Below, piece after piece: positions 24,063-31,882 of a stretch of 32,689 bases of DNA. Below the pieces are notes generated by a model. It was not told the origin of the DNA. It was given only the letters and a program-made list of their open reading frames with translations, and searched no databases. Each line of letters begins with the position of its first letter. Within the stretch, counting starts at the first letter, position 1. Position numbers and translations under genes: made by a program. Source of the stretch: Phycisphaerales bacterium (GTDB lineage: Bacteria > Planctomycetota > Phycisphaerae > Sedimentisphaerales > Anaerobacaceae); NCBI GenBank assembly GCA_003170415.1, contig PMZJ01000038.1:59346-92034 (forward strand), written 5' to 3'.

Positions 24063-25141
24063 GCCGGACCATCGCATACATCGGTTTAGGCAGCAATCTC
24101 GGCGACAGGAAAAACTATATCGATAAGGCCCTGCAATTGCTGCGCGAAACGCCGGATGTTACGGTCGAGCGGGTCTCAGCCATTGTCGAAACCAAACCAT
24201 TAAGCGATACCAACCAGCCGAAGTATCTGAATTGCGTCGCGGAAATTAGAACCCCTCTTTCGGCCTGGAAACTTCACGAGCAGTTGATTAACATCGAGGA
24301 CTCGCTTGACAGGCAGAGGGGCGAAAAATGGGCGTCAAGGACCATAGATTTGGATTTGCTGCTGTTCGGCGACGAGGTAATAAATAGCGATACGCTTACA
24401 GTTCCTCATTCGCAGATGCACCTGCGTTCGTTTGTGCTTTCGGGTCTTCGCCAGTTGAATCCTAAGCTGGAGCATCCTGTTCTTAATGAGACAGTTGATA
24501 TGCTCGCGAGCCGGCTGAACGGCGGCGATTTTGTTCTCAGGCCTGATATGCCGCAACTTATCAGTATCGCGGGCAATATCGGCGCGGGCAAAACCACGCT
24601 CACGAAAATACTCGCAGACATTTTTAAGTGTCCCGCAATCTTCGAGGCATACGATACCAATCCGTTTTTGGCCAAAGTTTACGCGGGCAATCAGGACCTT
24701 GCCCTCGACAGCCAGTTATATTTCCTTTTTACGCGGCTTGAGCAGTTGAGGCCGGTGTCACTTGAAAAGGGGAAGCCCGTTGTTACCGATTACCTTTTTA
24801 AAAAAGAGCAGATATACGCAAAATTGCTTTTGAACGCCGAGCAATTAGCGTTGTATCAGAAATTTTATTCGATTGTGTCGCCCGCAGTTGCCGACCCGGT
24901 ATTAGTGATACACCTGCAAAACCCGCCCCAGCAGTGCCTTGAGCGGATTCACAAGCGAAGCAGGCCATACGAACAGCGAATTGAAAGCAGTTTTCTTGAG
25001 GCAGTCGGCGCCGGTTACGAACAGGGTTTACGCGACTGGAAGGTTTGCCCGGTCGTCCGGCTGTCAAATTTCGACTGCTTCGACAAAAAGACGATAGATT
25101 CGCTCATCAGGCAGTTGAAATATTACCTTGCGTGCGGATAA
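24059..25141 (+). CDS. folK: HPPK (FolK) fused to a deoxynucleoside kinase
   Basis: 360-aa bifunctional protein. Residues 1 to about 155 are 6-hydroxymethyl-7,8-dihydropterin pyrophosphokinase (folate synthesis): [11 protein letters not shown] at the start and [11 protein letters not shown] (94-104). From about 165 a dCK/dGK-type deoxynucleoside kinase begins: P-loop G-N-I-G-A-G-K-T-T (172-180), F-E-A-Y-D-T-N-P-F, a D-Y-L-F segment where the D/E-R-S motif is expected, and [10 protein letters not shown] (LID). I believe similar fusions exist in other bacteria such as Bacteroidetes. It would couple folate synthesis with nucleoside salvage, both feeding thymidylate and DNA precursors. It starts within the dapL stop codon; panC follows 10 nt after. 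Confidence 0.92.
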   Translation: MSRTIAYIGLGSNLGDRKNYIDKALQLLRETPDVTVERVSAIVETKPLSDTNQPKYLNCVAEIRTPLSAWKLHEQLINIEDSLDRQRGEKWASRTIDLDLLLFGDEVINSDTLTVPHSQMHLRSFVLSGLRQLNPKLEHPVLNETVDMLASRLNGGDFVLRPDMPQLISIAGNIGAGKTTLTKILADIFKCPAIFEAYDTNPFLAKVYAGNQDLALDSQLYFLFTRLEQLRPVSLEKGKPVVTDYLFKKEQIYAKLLLNAEQLALYQKFYSIVSPAVADPVLVIHLQNPPQQCLERIHKRSRPYEQRIESSFLEAVGAGYEQGLRDWKVCPVVRLSNFDCFDKKTIDSLIRQLKYYLACG

Positions 25142-25151
25142 TAGGTTTGAA

Positions 25152-26009
25152 ATGAAAGTCATAAAAACCATTAAATCACTCAGGACGTTCGTCAGTGCCG
25201 CCCGCAACGCGGCCAGAACAATCGGCCTTATCCCCACGATGGGCGCGCTGCACCGGGGACATATATCACTTATCGAACGCTCCGGCAAACACGGCGACTT
25301 TGTCGTGGTCAGTATTTTTGTCAACCCGACGCAGTTCGGCCCCAAAGAAGACCTCGCGAAATACCCAAGGCCCTTGCGGGAGGACTTGCGAATCTGCGAA
25401 GACCACAGCGTTGACGTGGTATTTGTCCCCGATGCGAAGGAAATGTACCGGGAAGAAGAGCTGACCTGGGTCAACGTGGATAAAATTTCGGAATCCCTGT
25501 GCGGGCGTTTTCGGCCGGGGCATTTTCGTGGAGTCGCCACCGTCTGCGCAAAACTTTTCAATATCGTGCAGCCCGACGTTGCTTACTTTGGCCAAAAGGA
25601 CGCCCAGCAGCTTGCCGTGATAAAGCGAATGGTCGCCGACCTTAATTTTCCTCTCAAGGTCATTAGCTGCCCGACGGTCCGCGGTGCCGATGGCCTTGCG
25701 CTTAGCAGCAGAAACCGGTATTTGTCGCCGCAGCAGAGAAAAGACGCGACCTGCATACACCACTCACTCAGGACCGCCCACGAAATGATTGAGGCGGGCC
25801 GGACAAATCCTAAAACAATCATCGCTAAAATTCGTAAGATAATTATCGCCGCAAAATCGCTCAGCAGCATCGATTACATAAGTATCGTTGATGCGGAAAC
25901 CCTTCAGGATGTTAGTCGCATCACAGGAAAGGTGCTGATTGCCATCGCGGCGCGGTTTGGCTCGACCCGGCTGATTGACAACCTGACAGTGGACTGCCGG
26001 ACAAGATGA
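25152..26009 (+). CDS. panC: Pantothenate synthetase
   Basis: 285 aa. It condenses pantoate with beta-alanine using ATP (coenzyme A pathway). HIGH-like motif in P-T-M-G-A-L-H-R-G-H (28-37), then F-V-N-P-T-Q-F-G-P, F-G-Q-K-D-A-Q-Q (pantoate/ATP site), and L-A-L-S-S-R-N-R-Y-L-S replacing KMSKS. The ATG at 25152 is preferred: TAGG lies about 8 nt upstream and family homology begins at once, whereas the upstream TTG at 25128 would overlap the folK fusion. panD follows, so two steps converging on pantothenate are side by side. Confidence 0.95.
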   Translation: MKVIKTIKSLRTFVSAARNAARTIGLIPTMGALHRGHISLIERSGKHGDFVVVSIFVNPTQFGPKEDLAKYPRPLREDLRICEDHSVDVVFVPDAKEMYREEELTWVNVDKISESLCGRFRPGHFRGVATVCAKLFNIVQPDVAYFGQKDAQQLAVIKRMVADLNFPLKVISCPTVRGADGLALSSRNRYLSPQQRKDATCIHHSLRTAHEMIEAGRTNPKTIIAKIRKIIIAAKSLSSIDYISIVDAETLQDVSRITGKVLIAIAARFGSTRLIDNLTVDCRTR

Positions 26010-26011
26010 TG

Positions 26012-26017
26012 TATAAT
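26012..26017 (+). promoter_or_regulatory. Consensus -10 box before panD
   Basis: TATAAT 2 nt after the panC stop. A CTGACA at 25983-25988 is 23 nt away, too far for a normal -35, so activity is uncertain. The predicted leader is about 32 nt. Confidence 0.35.
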
Positions 26018-26055
26018 AATCGTCTTTAATTTTATAAGAAGGCAGGCAAATAACA

Positions 26056-26418
26056 ATGCTCCTAAAGATGTTAAAATCGAAACTGCACCGGGCACGCGTG
26101 ACCGATACCCGGCTTCACTACCCCGGCAGCATCCTCATTGATTCGGCCCTGATGAAAGCCGCGGGAATCTTACCTTACGAAGGCGTCCTCATCGCTGACC
26201 TGACCAACGGTAGCAGGGTCGAGACATACGCGGTGCCGGCGCCGGCAAACTCGGGCCAGATAATCGTCCTCGGAGCCGCGGCAAAACTGATGAGGAAAAA
26301 CGATATAGTCATAATCTTCAGCTTCGCTTATTGCACGCCGGCGGAGGCAAAAAAACTTAAACCAAAGGTTATACTGCTTGACGAACACAACAAAAAACGA
26401 AAAGCAATCAAACAATAA
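26056..26418 (+). CDS. panD: Aspartate 1-decarboxylase proenzyme
   Basis: 120 aa. It decarboxylates aspartate to beta-alanine, the co-substrate of PanC. The self-cleavage site Y-P-G24-S25 is at exactly the family position, generating the pyruvoyl group on Ser25. K9, H11 and R12 (K-S-K-L-H-R-A), the V-E-T-Y-A-V-P segment with the conserved Tyr, and G-A-A-A-K-L are as expected. RBS AAGAAGGCAGG lies about 10 nt before the ATG. The C-terminal tail is Lys-rich. Co-location with panC makes the pathway assignment firm. Confidence 0.95.
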   Translation: MLLKMLKSKLHRARVTDTRLHYPGSILIDSALMKAAGILPYEGVLIADLTNGSRVETYAVPAPANSGQIIVLGAAAKLMRKNDIVIIFSFAYCTPAEAKKLKPKVILLDEHNKKRKAIKQ

Positions 26419-26434
26419 ATCGGAAATTCCGTAA

Positions 26435-27421
26435 ATGCTCCGGGAACTATTCAGAATACCTTTTACGTCGTTGACGGTTAAGAGCTATGGCCTGATGCTG
26501 GTCATTGGTTTTCTTGTGGCTGTGCACGTCATCAGGCGCCTCAGCAGAAATATCACGCCCGACCCGCAGATGATTACCAACGCCTCGCTGTATTCCCTTG
26601 TCGCCGGTGTTATCGGCGCACGCGTATTCTACGTTCTGCATCACTTCGACATCTTCAAATATAACCTGGTGAGCGTATTTGCAATCTGGGAAGGGGGGCT
26701 TGAGCTTCTGGGAGGCGTTATCGCCGCTATCGCAGTAATTGTCCTCTACCTTCGATATCACAAGCTGCCCGCCCGCCAATATCTCGATATTCTCGCAATT
26801 GGGCTTATGCTGGCCCTGTGTTTTGGCAGGATGGGCTGTTTTCTCAACGGCTGCTGTTTCGGCAAACCATGTGATTTACCCTGGGCGGTCAGATTCCCAT
26901 ACGGCTCATTCGCCTACACAAGCCAGGTCGAGCCAAACCCCGCCCGACATCGCTCCTTACCCCAATTGCAACTGCCGGATGACTTCTTTAATTCCGGGAT
27001 ACTTAAATCTTATGACCAACTGACCCCGCAGCAAAAAGAAATGGTTACAACAACAGGCCCTTATCGCTGCTTAGCAGTCCATCCTACGGAATTGTATTCA
27101 TCCGCAGACGCGGCTGTTATCGCCGGCATACTATACCTGTTCTGGAGAAGTACACAAAACGCCCAAAAAACCAAAAACTTCCTCAAACCCCTCACAAAGC
27201 CGGGCAGCACCTTCGCACTTATGTTTATCCTTTACAGTTGCGTCCGCTTTTTTGAAGAGTCTCTGCGTGACGACAACCCATTTGAATACGGCCGGTGGAT
27301 GATTTACAAGGGCGGCACTATTTCCCAGAACCTGTCCATTTACATGCTGATTTTCGGCGTTGTCCTGATGTTCATCTTCCAGAAACTTCCTGCTGATATA
27401 CAATCATCCAAAGCCCGCTGA
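26435..27421 (+). CDS. lgt: Prolipoprotein diacylglyceryl transferase
   Basis: 328 aa, inner-membrane enzyme that transfers diacylglycerol to the lipobox cysteine of prolipoproteins. The Lgt signature is visible as G-R-M-G-C-F-L-N-G-C-C-F-G-K-P, preceded by W-E-G-G-L-E-L-L-G-G and followed by H-P-T-E-L-Y-S. About seven hydrophobic segments. A hydrophilic stretch of roughly 45 residues between the signature and the H-P-T motif makes it longer than E. coli Lgt (291 aa); it contains no obvious domain and may be a lineage-specific periplasmic loop. It is 16 nt after panD, in the same operon run. The ribosome binding site is weak. Confidence 0.93.
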   Translation: MLRELFRIPFTSLTVKSYGLMLVIGFLVAVHVIRRLSRNITPDPQMITNASLYSLVAGVIGARVFYVLHHFDIFKYNLVSVFAIWEGGLELLGGVIAAIAVIVLYLRYHKLPARQYLDILAIGLMLALCFGRMGCFLNGCCFGKPCDLPWAVRFPYGSFAYTSQVEPNPARHRSLPQLQLPDDFFNSGILKSYDQLTPQQKEMVTTTGPYRCLAVHPTELYSSADAAVIAGILYLFWRSTQNAQKTKNFLKPLTKPGSTFALMFILYSCVRFFEESLRDDNPFEYGRWMIYKGGTISQNLSIYMLIFGVVLMFIFQKLPADIQSSKAR

Positions 27422-27449
27422 TTTTCCTGAACAATTCGCGAGCTTTTGA

Positions 27450-27455
27450 TATAAT
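27450..27455 (+). promoter_or_regulatory. Consensus -10 box before the rhomboid gene
   Basis: TATAAT at 27450-27455, with CTGAAC (27427-27432) 17 nt upstream as a weak -35. Predicted start about 27462, with AAGGAT as ribosome binding site 4 nt before the ATG at 27493. Confidence 0.45.
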
Positions 27456-27492
27456 AGTATCGATCACCAAACAGTGGTTTTCTAAGGATACT

Positions 27493-28353
27493 ATGGGGCT
27501 TTACGACAGAGATTACACCCAGGAGAAAAACGACTCGCCGCCGGGTTATGCGCCGCAGATGCGCCTGGGCTTCCCGTCTTTAACCCCTGTCGTAAAATGG
27601 CTGCTCATTATCAACGTCGCTGTTTTCTTAATTAATACCATTTTCTCATCCCAGGAAGGGACGGGGATGACGTTTCTTCAAACGTATTTTGCCCTGATAC
27701 CTGCTACGCCGATGCTTACCCTTCAACTATGGCGACTGATTACTTATCAGTTTCTTCACTCGGGTTTTTATCATATATTGTTCAATATGCTCGGCCTGTT
27801 TTTCTTGGGCCCATCGCTTGAGCGTCAGTGGGGCGGCAAAAAATTTCTTACGTTTTACCTTTCCTGCGGCGTGGCAGGGGGATTATTTTATATACTTCTG
27901 GTTATGGCCGGATTTTTGCCTGCCGGGCTGATGGTAGGTGCATCAGGGGCAATCCTCGGCGTTCTTACTGCCTGCGCGATTCTCTTTCCTCACTTCGTCG
28001 TATTTATCGTTATCTTCCCTGTACCAATTCGCGTTGCCGCGGTTATATTTATGGGCATCGCCTTTTTTACGGTTCTCTCCAAAGGCGCAAACGCCGGCGG
28101 CGAGGCCTGTCATTTCGCGGGCATAGCGGTGGGGGCGATATACGTTCTCTCCGATTCCTGGCGAACCGCCCTTAAATTACGCTTCAAGGCGTCAAAATGG
28201 GAGAAATATATCGAATCCGAACGCCGGCTGCACATCGAGGTTGACCGCATCCTCAAGAAAGTTCACGACCACGGGATACAATCCCTTACCCCGTCCGAAA
28301 AAAGCATCCTCAAAAAAGCCACCCGTCTCGAACAGGAACGCCTGCGTAAATAG
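27493..28353 (+). CDS. Rhomboid family intramembrane serine protease
   Basis: 286 aa with about six transmembrane helices between residues 35 and 225. The catalytic dyad is visible: G149-A-S151-G and H207 in A-C-H-F-A-G. H94-x3-N98 (oxyanion/structural) and the L1-loop type sequence L-E-R-Q-W-G-G-K-K-F are also present. A charged C-terminal cytoplasmic extension of about 60 residues (to 286) ends K-K-A-T-R-L-E-Q-E-R-L-R-K and is likely helical. It cleaves membrane proteins within the bilayer; the substrate is unknown. A strong terminator follows, ending the run that began with dapL. Confidence 0.93.
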   Translation: MGLYDRDYTQEKNDSPPGYAPQMRLGFPSLTPVVKWLLIINVAVFLINTIFSSQEGTGMTFLQTYFALIPATPMLTLQLWRLITYQFLHSGFYHILFNMLGLFFLGPSLERQWGGKKFLTFYLSCGVAGGLFYILLVMAGFLPAGLMVGASGAILGVLTACAILFPHFVVFIVIFPVPIRVAAVIFMGIAFFTVLSKGANAGGEACHFAGIAVGAIYVLSDSWRTALKLRFKASKWEKYIESERRLHIEVDRILKKVHDHGIQSLTPSEKSILKKATRLEQERLRK

Positions 28354-28362
28354 CAAAAACAG

Positions 28363-28396
28363 CGAGGCCTTGCGAATAACTCGCAAGGCCTCGTTT
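28363..28396. terminator. Bidirectional intrinsic terminator
   Basis: A perfect 13-bp stem CGAGGCCTTGCGA (28363-28375)/TCGCAAGGCCTCG (28381-28393), 5-nt loop. TTT follows on the plus strand, and on the minus strand a TTTTT run comes 3-4 nt after the stem. It separates the rhomboid gene from the convergent 28479 gene. Confidence 0.8.
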
Positions 28397-28478
28397 AAAT
28401 CCGCAATTGACGCGAAGCGTCATCCCCGAGCAGCCGCTTTCTTGGCGAGCAACAGGGGACCCACTTCAAAATCTACAA

Positions 28479-29408
28479 TCAGTTGTCCCACTCAAACTTT
28501 TCCTTTTCGTTAAGAAGCTCAGTAACTCGTTCCTTAACCTTCTGGCTTTTGAAATCCTTGCTCTTCCATTTCTCCGCCTCTGTCTTTTTCTGGTCAACCT
28601 CTTTTTGCAGGTCCGCCAGCTTCTTGGTCAGATTCTCATAGGCCATTTGTTTTCGCTTAACAATCAGGTCAAACTGCTGGCCGACAACCTGTTCTAACTC
28701 AGCGGTCATCGCCTTTTTCTGCTTTTCATCCGTCGTCGCCCCGATTTGTTTCAGCAATTCCGCCCGTTTATCTTTAAGTTCCATTTGCTGTTTCAGCACT
28801 TTGGCAAGATTCGGGTCATCTTGAACCGCTTCACAAATCCTTCCGTATTTCTTCCCGCTAATCATCATCGCTCTCATAAACTGTTCAGGATTATCTTTTT
28901 TGATCTGCTCCAGCTTTGTTGCTTCGTCAGGATAATTTTCCTTGAGGCATTTCAGATATTCGTCGGTTTTTTCCTGCATTCTTTCACGCATAAATTCCGC
29001 GCCCGGCCCCTGCATCATCGGCATCTGTCCCTGCTGGGGCTGCCGTTTGCCTTGAGCATTTTCGGATGGTTTGCCTTGTTCACTCATCCGTCCCATCATA
29101 CGCGACATAAACTGTTCTCGCATAGTGTTTCGCAGCTCAATCCTGAAGGCATTGGGGTCTTTTTCGCGTAATTTCGTCAGCTCATTCACCTCTTGAGGAT
29201 TTTTCTCTTTTAACTCGGCCAATATGTGGTCTATCTGCTCCGGTGTCGGCTCGAATTGCCCTTTGCCCATCATTGGCCCACCAGGTCCCGGGGGGGCAGC
29301 AGCAATCTGCTCTTCCTGTGCGAGTTCTCCCGCTCTGGCTTGATTCAAGCCCGTCATCACCAGTACGCAGCAGGCGATGAAAACTGTTTTCCATACGTTG
29401 ATTTTCAT
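28479..29408 (-). CDS. Secreted coiled-coil protein of the sigma-factor operon
   Basis: 309 aa. Signal peptide M-K-I-N-V-W-K plus a hydrophobic core, with probable cleavage after A-R-A (residue 26). The mature protein is highly charged, Met/Gln/Pro-rich around residues 95-140, and predicted to be largely helical or coiled-coil afterwards (E-Q-V-V-G-Q-Q-F-D-L, L-A-D-L-Q-K-E-V-D-Q-K-K). I do not recognise a family with certainty. The architecture recalls periplasmic sensor or chaperone proteins of the CpxP/heavy-metal-sensor kind. It is the third gene of the operon sigma, anti-sigma-like, periplasmic protein, 4 nt after the second. Role as stress sensor or effector is inference. Confidence 0.7.
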   Translation of the reverse strand: MKINVWKTVFIACCVLVMTGLNQARAGELAQEEQIAAAPPGPGGPMMGKGQFEPTPEQIDHILAELKEKNPQEVNELTKLREKDPNAFRIELRNTMREQFMSRMMGRMSEQGKPSENAQGKRQPQQGQMPMMQGPGAEFMRERMQEKTDEYLKCLKENYPDEATKLEQIKKDNPEQFMRAMMISGKKYGRICEAVQDDPNLAKVLKQQMELKDKRAELLKQIGATTDEKQKKAMTAELEQVVGQQFDLIVKRKQMAYENLTKKLADLQKEVDQKKTEAEKWKSKDFKSQKVKERVTELLNEKEKFEWDN

Positions 29409-29412
29409 ATCC

Positions 29413-29922
29413 TTATCCTTTCCACATATCGCCGTTAATTTCGATTAATTCTGTTTCCAAATCCCCGACGGCTGTGCTCGTGTTACCGCCGTCATCAGAT
29501 TGAGCCCCCGACAACTCACTCTGTATATTATCTATTTCCGCTTTCAGCACGGTTACATCCGCGTCGTCCGCGCCTTCCCAGACCCGTGACGGTATTGATA
29601 CTGACTTTGCAACTACTCTGGTTTGTTGGCTGTTGGTCTGGTCGCCATAACGTATCAGGGTCAGAACCGATACCACAACAATTGCCGCCGCGACAGCCGC
29701 ACCCAGTATTCTTCTCTGGAATACGACCGTTCGCCGTCGTCTTAAGGCGGCCACGACGTTTTTCTTCACCTCGGCGAGTACCCGTTCATCCGGCTGAGGC
29801 GCTTGATTCGCCCCCAGAATTTCTTCACCCTTTTCTATATCCTCAGCCGTCTGCCGGGCTGCCGACTCATCCATAAAGCCGGCCAGTAGCTCTCTCAAAT
29901 TTTCATTCGCTGAATTATTCAT
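29413..29922 (-). CDS. Putative anti-sigma factor, single-pass membrane protein
   Basis: 169 aa with one transmembrane helix at about 72-91 (I-L-G-A-A-V-A-A-A-I-V-V-V), preceded by R-R-R-R. The N-terminal ~70 residues are cytoplasmic and acidic-helical; the C-terminal half is extracytoplasmic. This topology, with the position 6 nt downstream of an ECF sigma gene, is that of an anti-sigma factor. No HxxxCxxC zinc anti-sigma motif is present, so it would belong to another class. It could alternatively be a structural membrane partner. The stop is 4 nt from the next ATG. Confidence 0.7.
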   Translation of the reverse strand: MNNSANENLRELLAGFMDESAARQTAEDIEKGEEILGANQAPQPDERVLAEVKKNVVAALRRRRTVVFQRRILGAAVAAAIVVVSVLTLIRYGDQTNSQQTRVVAKSVSIPSRVWEGADDADVTVLKAEIDNIQSELSGAQSDDGGNTSTAVGDLETELIEINGDMWKG

Positions 29923-29928
29923 ATATGG

Positions 29929-30456
29929 TTATCCCATCAACTCCCGCAATCTCTTTAATCCGCGGTGCACCTTCGATAATATCGTCCCTATCGGCTCCCG
30001 CCTCGATTCCGCTATTTCCTTGAATGACATCTGCGAGTAAAATCTCATCATTACCAGTTCCCGCACGTCACTGTCCAATTCCCCAAGCACTATCTGCATC
30101 TTGTCGGCGTCGCCGTCGTATCCGCTTGCGATGCCCGCCGATTGCGACCTTATCCTTCGGCTGTGCTCGTCCAGAAGCCGTGTCTGCCGCTGCTTAAATC
30201 GCAAATGGTCGTGAAAGATATGCGACGCCATCGTGAATATCCACCCGTCGAAGCTGCCGCCGCGGTAGGTGCTTATCTTTTCCACTAACTTTACAAATAG
30301 CTCGCTAAGCAATTCTTCGCTCAAATCCCTGTTGCCGGTCAAACGGTAAAAATACCCGAAGCACCGTTTTCCATACATATCGACGAGCTGCGTAAAGCAC
30401 CCCTCGTCGCCTTTATTGCATCCTATAATTACCCGGTCTATATCAAGCTGCGCCAT
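29929..30456 (-). CDS. ECF (RpoE-type) RNA polymerase sigma factor
   Basis: 175 aa with sigma region 2 (C-F-G-Y-F-Y-R-L-T-G-N-R-D-L-S-E-E-L-L-S, then F-D-G-W-I-F-T-M-A-S-H) and region 4 (V-R-E-L-V-M-M-R-F-Y-S-Q-M-S-F-K-E-I-A-E, I-G-T-I-L-S-K-V-H-R-G-L-K-R-L). No region 1 or 3, so it is an extracytoplasmic function sigma factor that directs RNA polymerase to a stress regulon. It is followed at 6 nt by a membrane protein and then a secreted protein, a standard sigma/anti-sigma/sensor arrangement. I found no obvious copy of an ECF promoter (GGAAC-type -35) upstream. It is divergent from the Cys-cluster gene. Confidence 0.92.
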   Translation of the reverse strand: MAQLDIDRVIIGCNKGDEGCFTQLVDMYGKRCFGYFYRLTGNRDLSEELLSELFVKLVEKISTYRGGSFDGWIFTMASHIFHDHLRFKQRQTRLLDEHSRRIRSQSAGIASGYDGDADKMQIVLGELDSDVRELVMMRFYSQMSFKEIAESRREPIGTILSKVHRGLKRLRELMG

Positions 30457-30507
30457 AATTGGCCATTTTTCACATAATTAGACGTATCTGCCCGACTGTT
30501 TATTGCA

Positions 30508-30536
30508 TTTGCACGCCGAAACGCTATACTTATACC
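30508..30536 (+). promoter_or_regulatory. Leaderless-type promoter for the 30543 gene
   Basis: TTTGCA (30508-30513), 17 nt, TATACC (30531-30536), then 6 nt to the ATG. An alternative -10, TATACT, lies at 30525-30530. Hexamers match 4/6. Confidence 0.4.
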
Positions 30537-30542
30537 CTGATT

Positions 30543-30827
30543 ATGGCTATTACTGAAGTAAAACAATCCCCCAAAAACACCTGGGCCGCCAAACTCAAGC
30601 GGACAGTAACCGCCTTTTTGCCCGTCTCAAAGACCCGCCGGGGCCATTGCCTACGTTGCGGCGCCTGCTGCAAACTCCCGAATGTCTGTCCCTGGCTTAA
30701 ATTCGACGCCGAAGGCAAAGCAATATGCAAAATTTACCCCATCCGCTCCCTCAACTGCCGAAAATACCCCCGCACCGAATCCGAACATATCACCCAAACC
30801 GCCTGCGGTATTCATTTCAAGAAGTAA
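30543..30827 (+). CDS. YkgJ-family Cys-cluster (Zn/Fe-chelating) protein
   Basis: 94 codons. The motif C-L-R-C-G-A-C-C, followed by C-P-W-L, C-K-I-Y-P-I-R and C-R-K-Y-P, is the CxxCxxCC cluster of the YkgJ family, proposed to bind zinc or iron. The N-terminal ~35 residues are basic without a signal peptide. A longer frame from 30459 is possible, but its first 28 residues look like translated promoter DNA, and the ATG at 30543 lies 6 nt after a -10-like box. Biological role unknown; it is divergent from the sigma factor operon and could share regulation. Confidence 0.8.
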   Translation: MAITEVKQSPKNTWAAKLKRTVTAFLPVSKTRRGHCLRCGACCKLPNVCPWLKFDAEGKAICKIYPIRSLNCRKYPRTESEHITQTACGIHFKK

Positions 30828-31172
30828 CTGTTTATGGATCCGGTATATCTTCGGAACCGTGTTTTTGGGCTCAAAAACGCGGAAAAACGCTTAAAAATGG
30901 CCAAAAAAAAGCCCGTTTTTTTGAATTTTTTCGAAAAACGTACCTGTTTTTAGCCCGCTATTGCGGTTTTTTGATCGCTCCCTGACTGCTAAACAATGCA
31001 GCTAACCCTTGGGATCTTCGCTTTGCTACGAGAGGGCGCGGAGAATTTTTACGGAGGATTTGGAGTTAGCTACAGAGGCGAGAGTATATAAGTATATGCG
31101 TATATACTTATATACTGGTATATCGACTTATGACTTTTTTCGCGGTTTTTTTACCGCTTGGCTTGGCCATCC
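30828..31172. other. AT-rich intergenic region without genes
   Basis: No supportable gene. It contains poly-A/poly-T stretches (30870-30950) and a weak hairpin CCGC-TATT-GCGG followed by TTTTTT near 30956-30971, which might terminate the 30543 transcript. A long perfect AT-rich inverted repeat lies at 31083-31116, and a GCGGT/ACCGC hairpin at 31142-31157. Confidence 0.55.
31083..31116. repeat. Perfect 15-bp AT-rich inverted repeat
   Basis: AGTATATAAGTATAT (31083-31097) and its exact complement ATATACTTATATACT (31102-31116) enclose GCGT. There is no T tract on either side, so it is not a standard terminator. It could be an operator, a cruciform, or a mobile-element end. Confidence 0.75.
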
Positions 31173-31634
31173 CTATCGGGAGAGAACGGGGAGGTCTTTT
31201 TCGTTCGCCAGGGCAGCTAATAGTCGGCTTGCAACTTCCGGCGGGAGAGGCGGGTATTCCTCCTCAGGGGTGGGCAGATTTTTAGCTACGGTTAGATTTT
31301 TTGTCTTACGGGAAGGATGATTAATCACATTCATACAGGCCTTGCGAGCGATTTCATCTTTTTCAGCGACGGTCAAACTAACCAATTTCATCGCGACCTG
31401 GGCTGAATAACGAGCACAAATCAAGTCGGATTCAGAATGGACGAGGTTCATCAATCGCTTAAACTCTGCGGCGAAAAATTCCTGCGCATGCCATCTGAAA
31501 TAAGTCCGCCGAGTGACATACCATTTTTCCAAGACCTCCTGTACAGTGAGAGAGCCGGAAAACAAATCCTCAAGAACGCCCTTTTGTTTTTTTGTAAGAT
31601 ATTTTGATTTTGGAAGATATTTTGATTTCAGCAT
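31173..31634 (-). CDS. Helix-turn-helix protein, phage terminase small subunit-like
   Basis: 153 aa. Residues about 14-50 (L-T-K-K-Q-K-G-V-L-E-D-L and T-V-Q-E-V-L-E-K-W-Y-V-T-R-R-T-Y-F-R-W) form a helix-turn-helix resembling the N-terminal domain of phBC6A51-type small terminase subunits or transposase HTHs. The rest is helical with a Pro-rich segment (E-E-E-Y-P-P-L-P-P-E-V). The N-terminus carries an 18-nt tandem duplication encoding K-S-K-Y-L-P twice over (K-S-K-Y-L-P-K-S-K-Y-L-T). It stands alone, without other phage genes. Upstream is a nine-unit heptad repeat. Likely real on the basis of composition and HTH; the function is uncertain. Confidence 0.6.
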   Translation of the reverse strand: MLKSKYLPKSKYLTKKQKGVLEDLFSGSLTVQEVLEKWYVTRRTYFRWHAQEFFAAEFKRLMNLVHSESDLICARYSAQVAMKLVSLTVAEKDEIARKACMNVINHPSRKTKNLTVAKNLPTPEEEYPPLPPEVASRLLAALANEKDLPVLSR

Positions 31635-31644
31635 TTTTAACCTC

Positions 31645-31707
31645 GATTCTCGATACTAGATACTTGATTCCCGATACTAGATACTTGATTCTCGATACTG
31701 GATACTC
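31645..31707. repeat. Heptad-periodic repeat, GATACT family, nine units
   Basis: Nine gap-free 7-nt units: GATTCTC, GATACTA, GATACTT, GATTCCC, GATACTA, GATACTT, GATTCTC, GATACTG, GATACTC. There is a higher-order 21-nt period (every third unit is GATTC). It lies 10 nt upstream of the HTH gene's start codon. Confidence 0.85.
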
Positions 31708-31882
31708 GAACCAAAGAGAGAGACTACATCCCTCTATATATGGCGCGAACTTGCGCGCTTTTGACGAAAATTCCGATTTTGGGGATGCCTCGAAATGCAC
31801 TTAAGTCGTTGTGGGAAAAGGAATAGAAAAAATTTCAAAAATTCCGGGATTGGTCAAAAAACACTTGCGCGCTTTTGGCGAA

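Noticed and set aside
25128-25151. TTG start for panC
   Set aside because: It would overlap the folK fusion and add residues before the conserved start; the ATG at 25152 has a better ribosome binding site.
31009-31320. 103-codon plus-strand frame
   Set aside because: It reads through the AT palindrome and antisense to the HTH gene; the composition is not protein-like.
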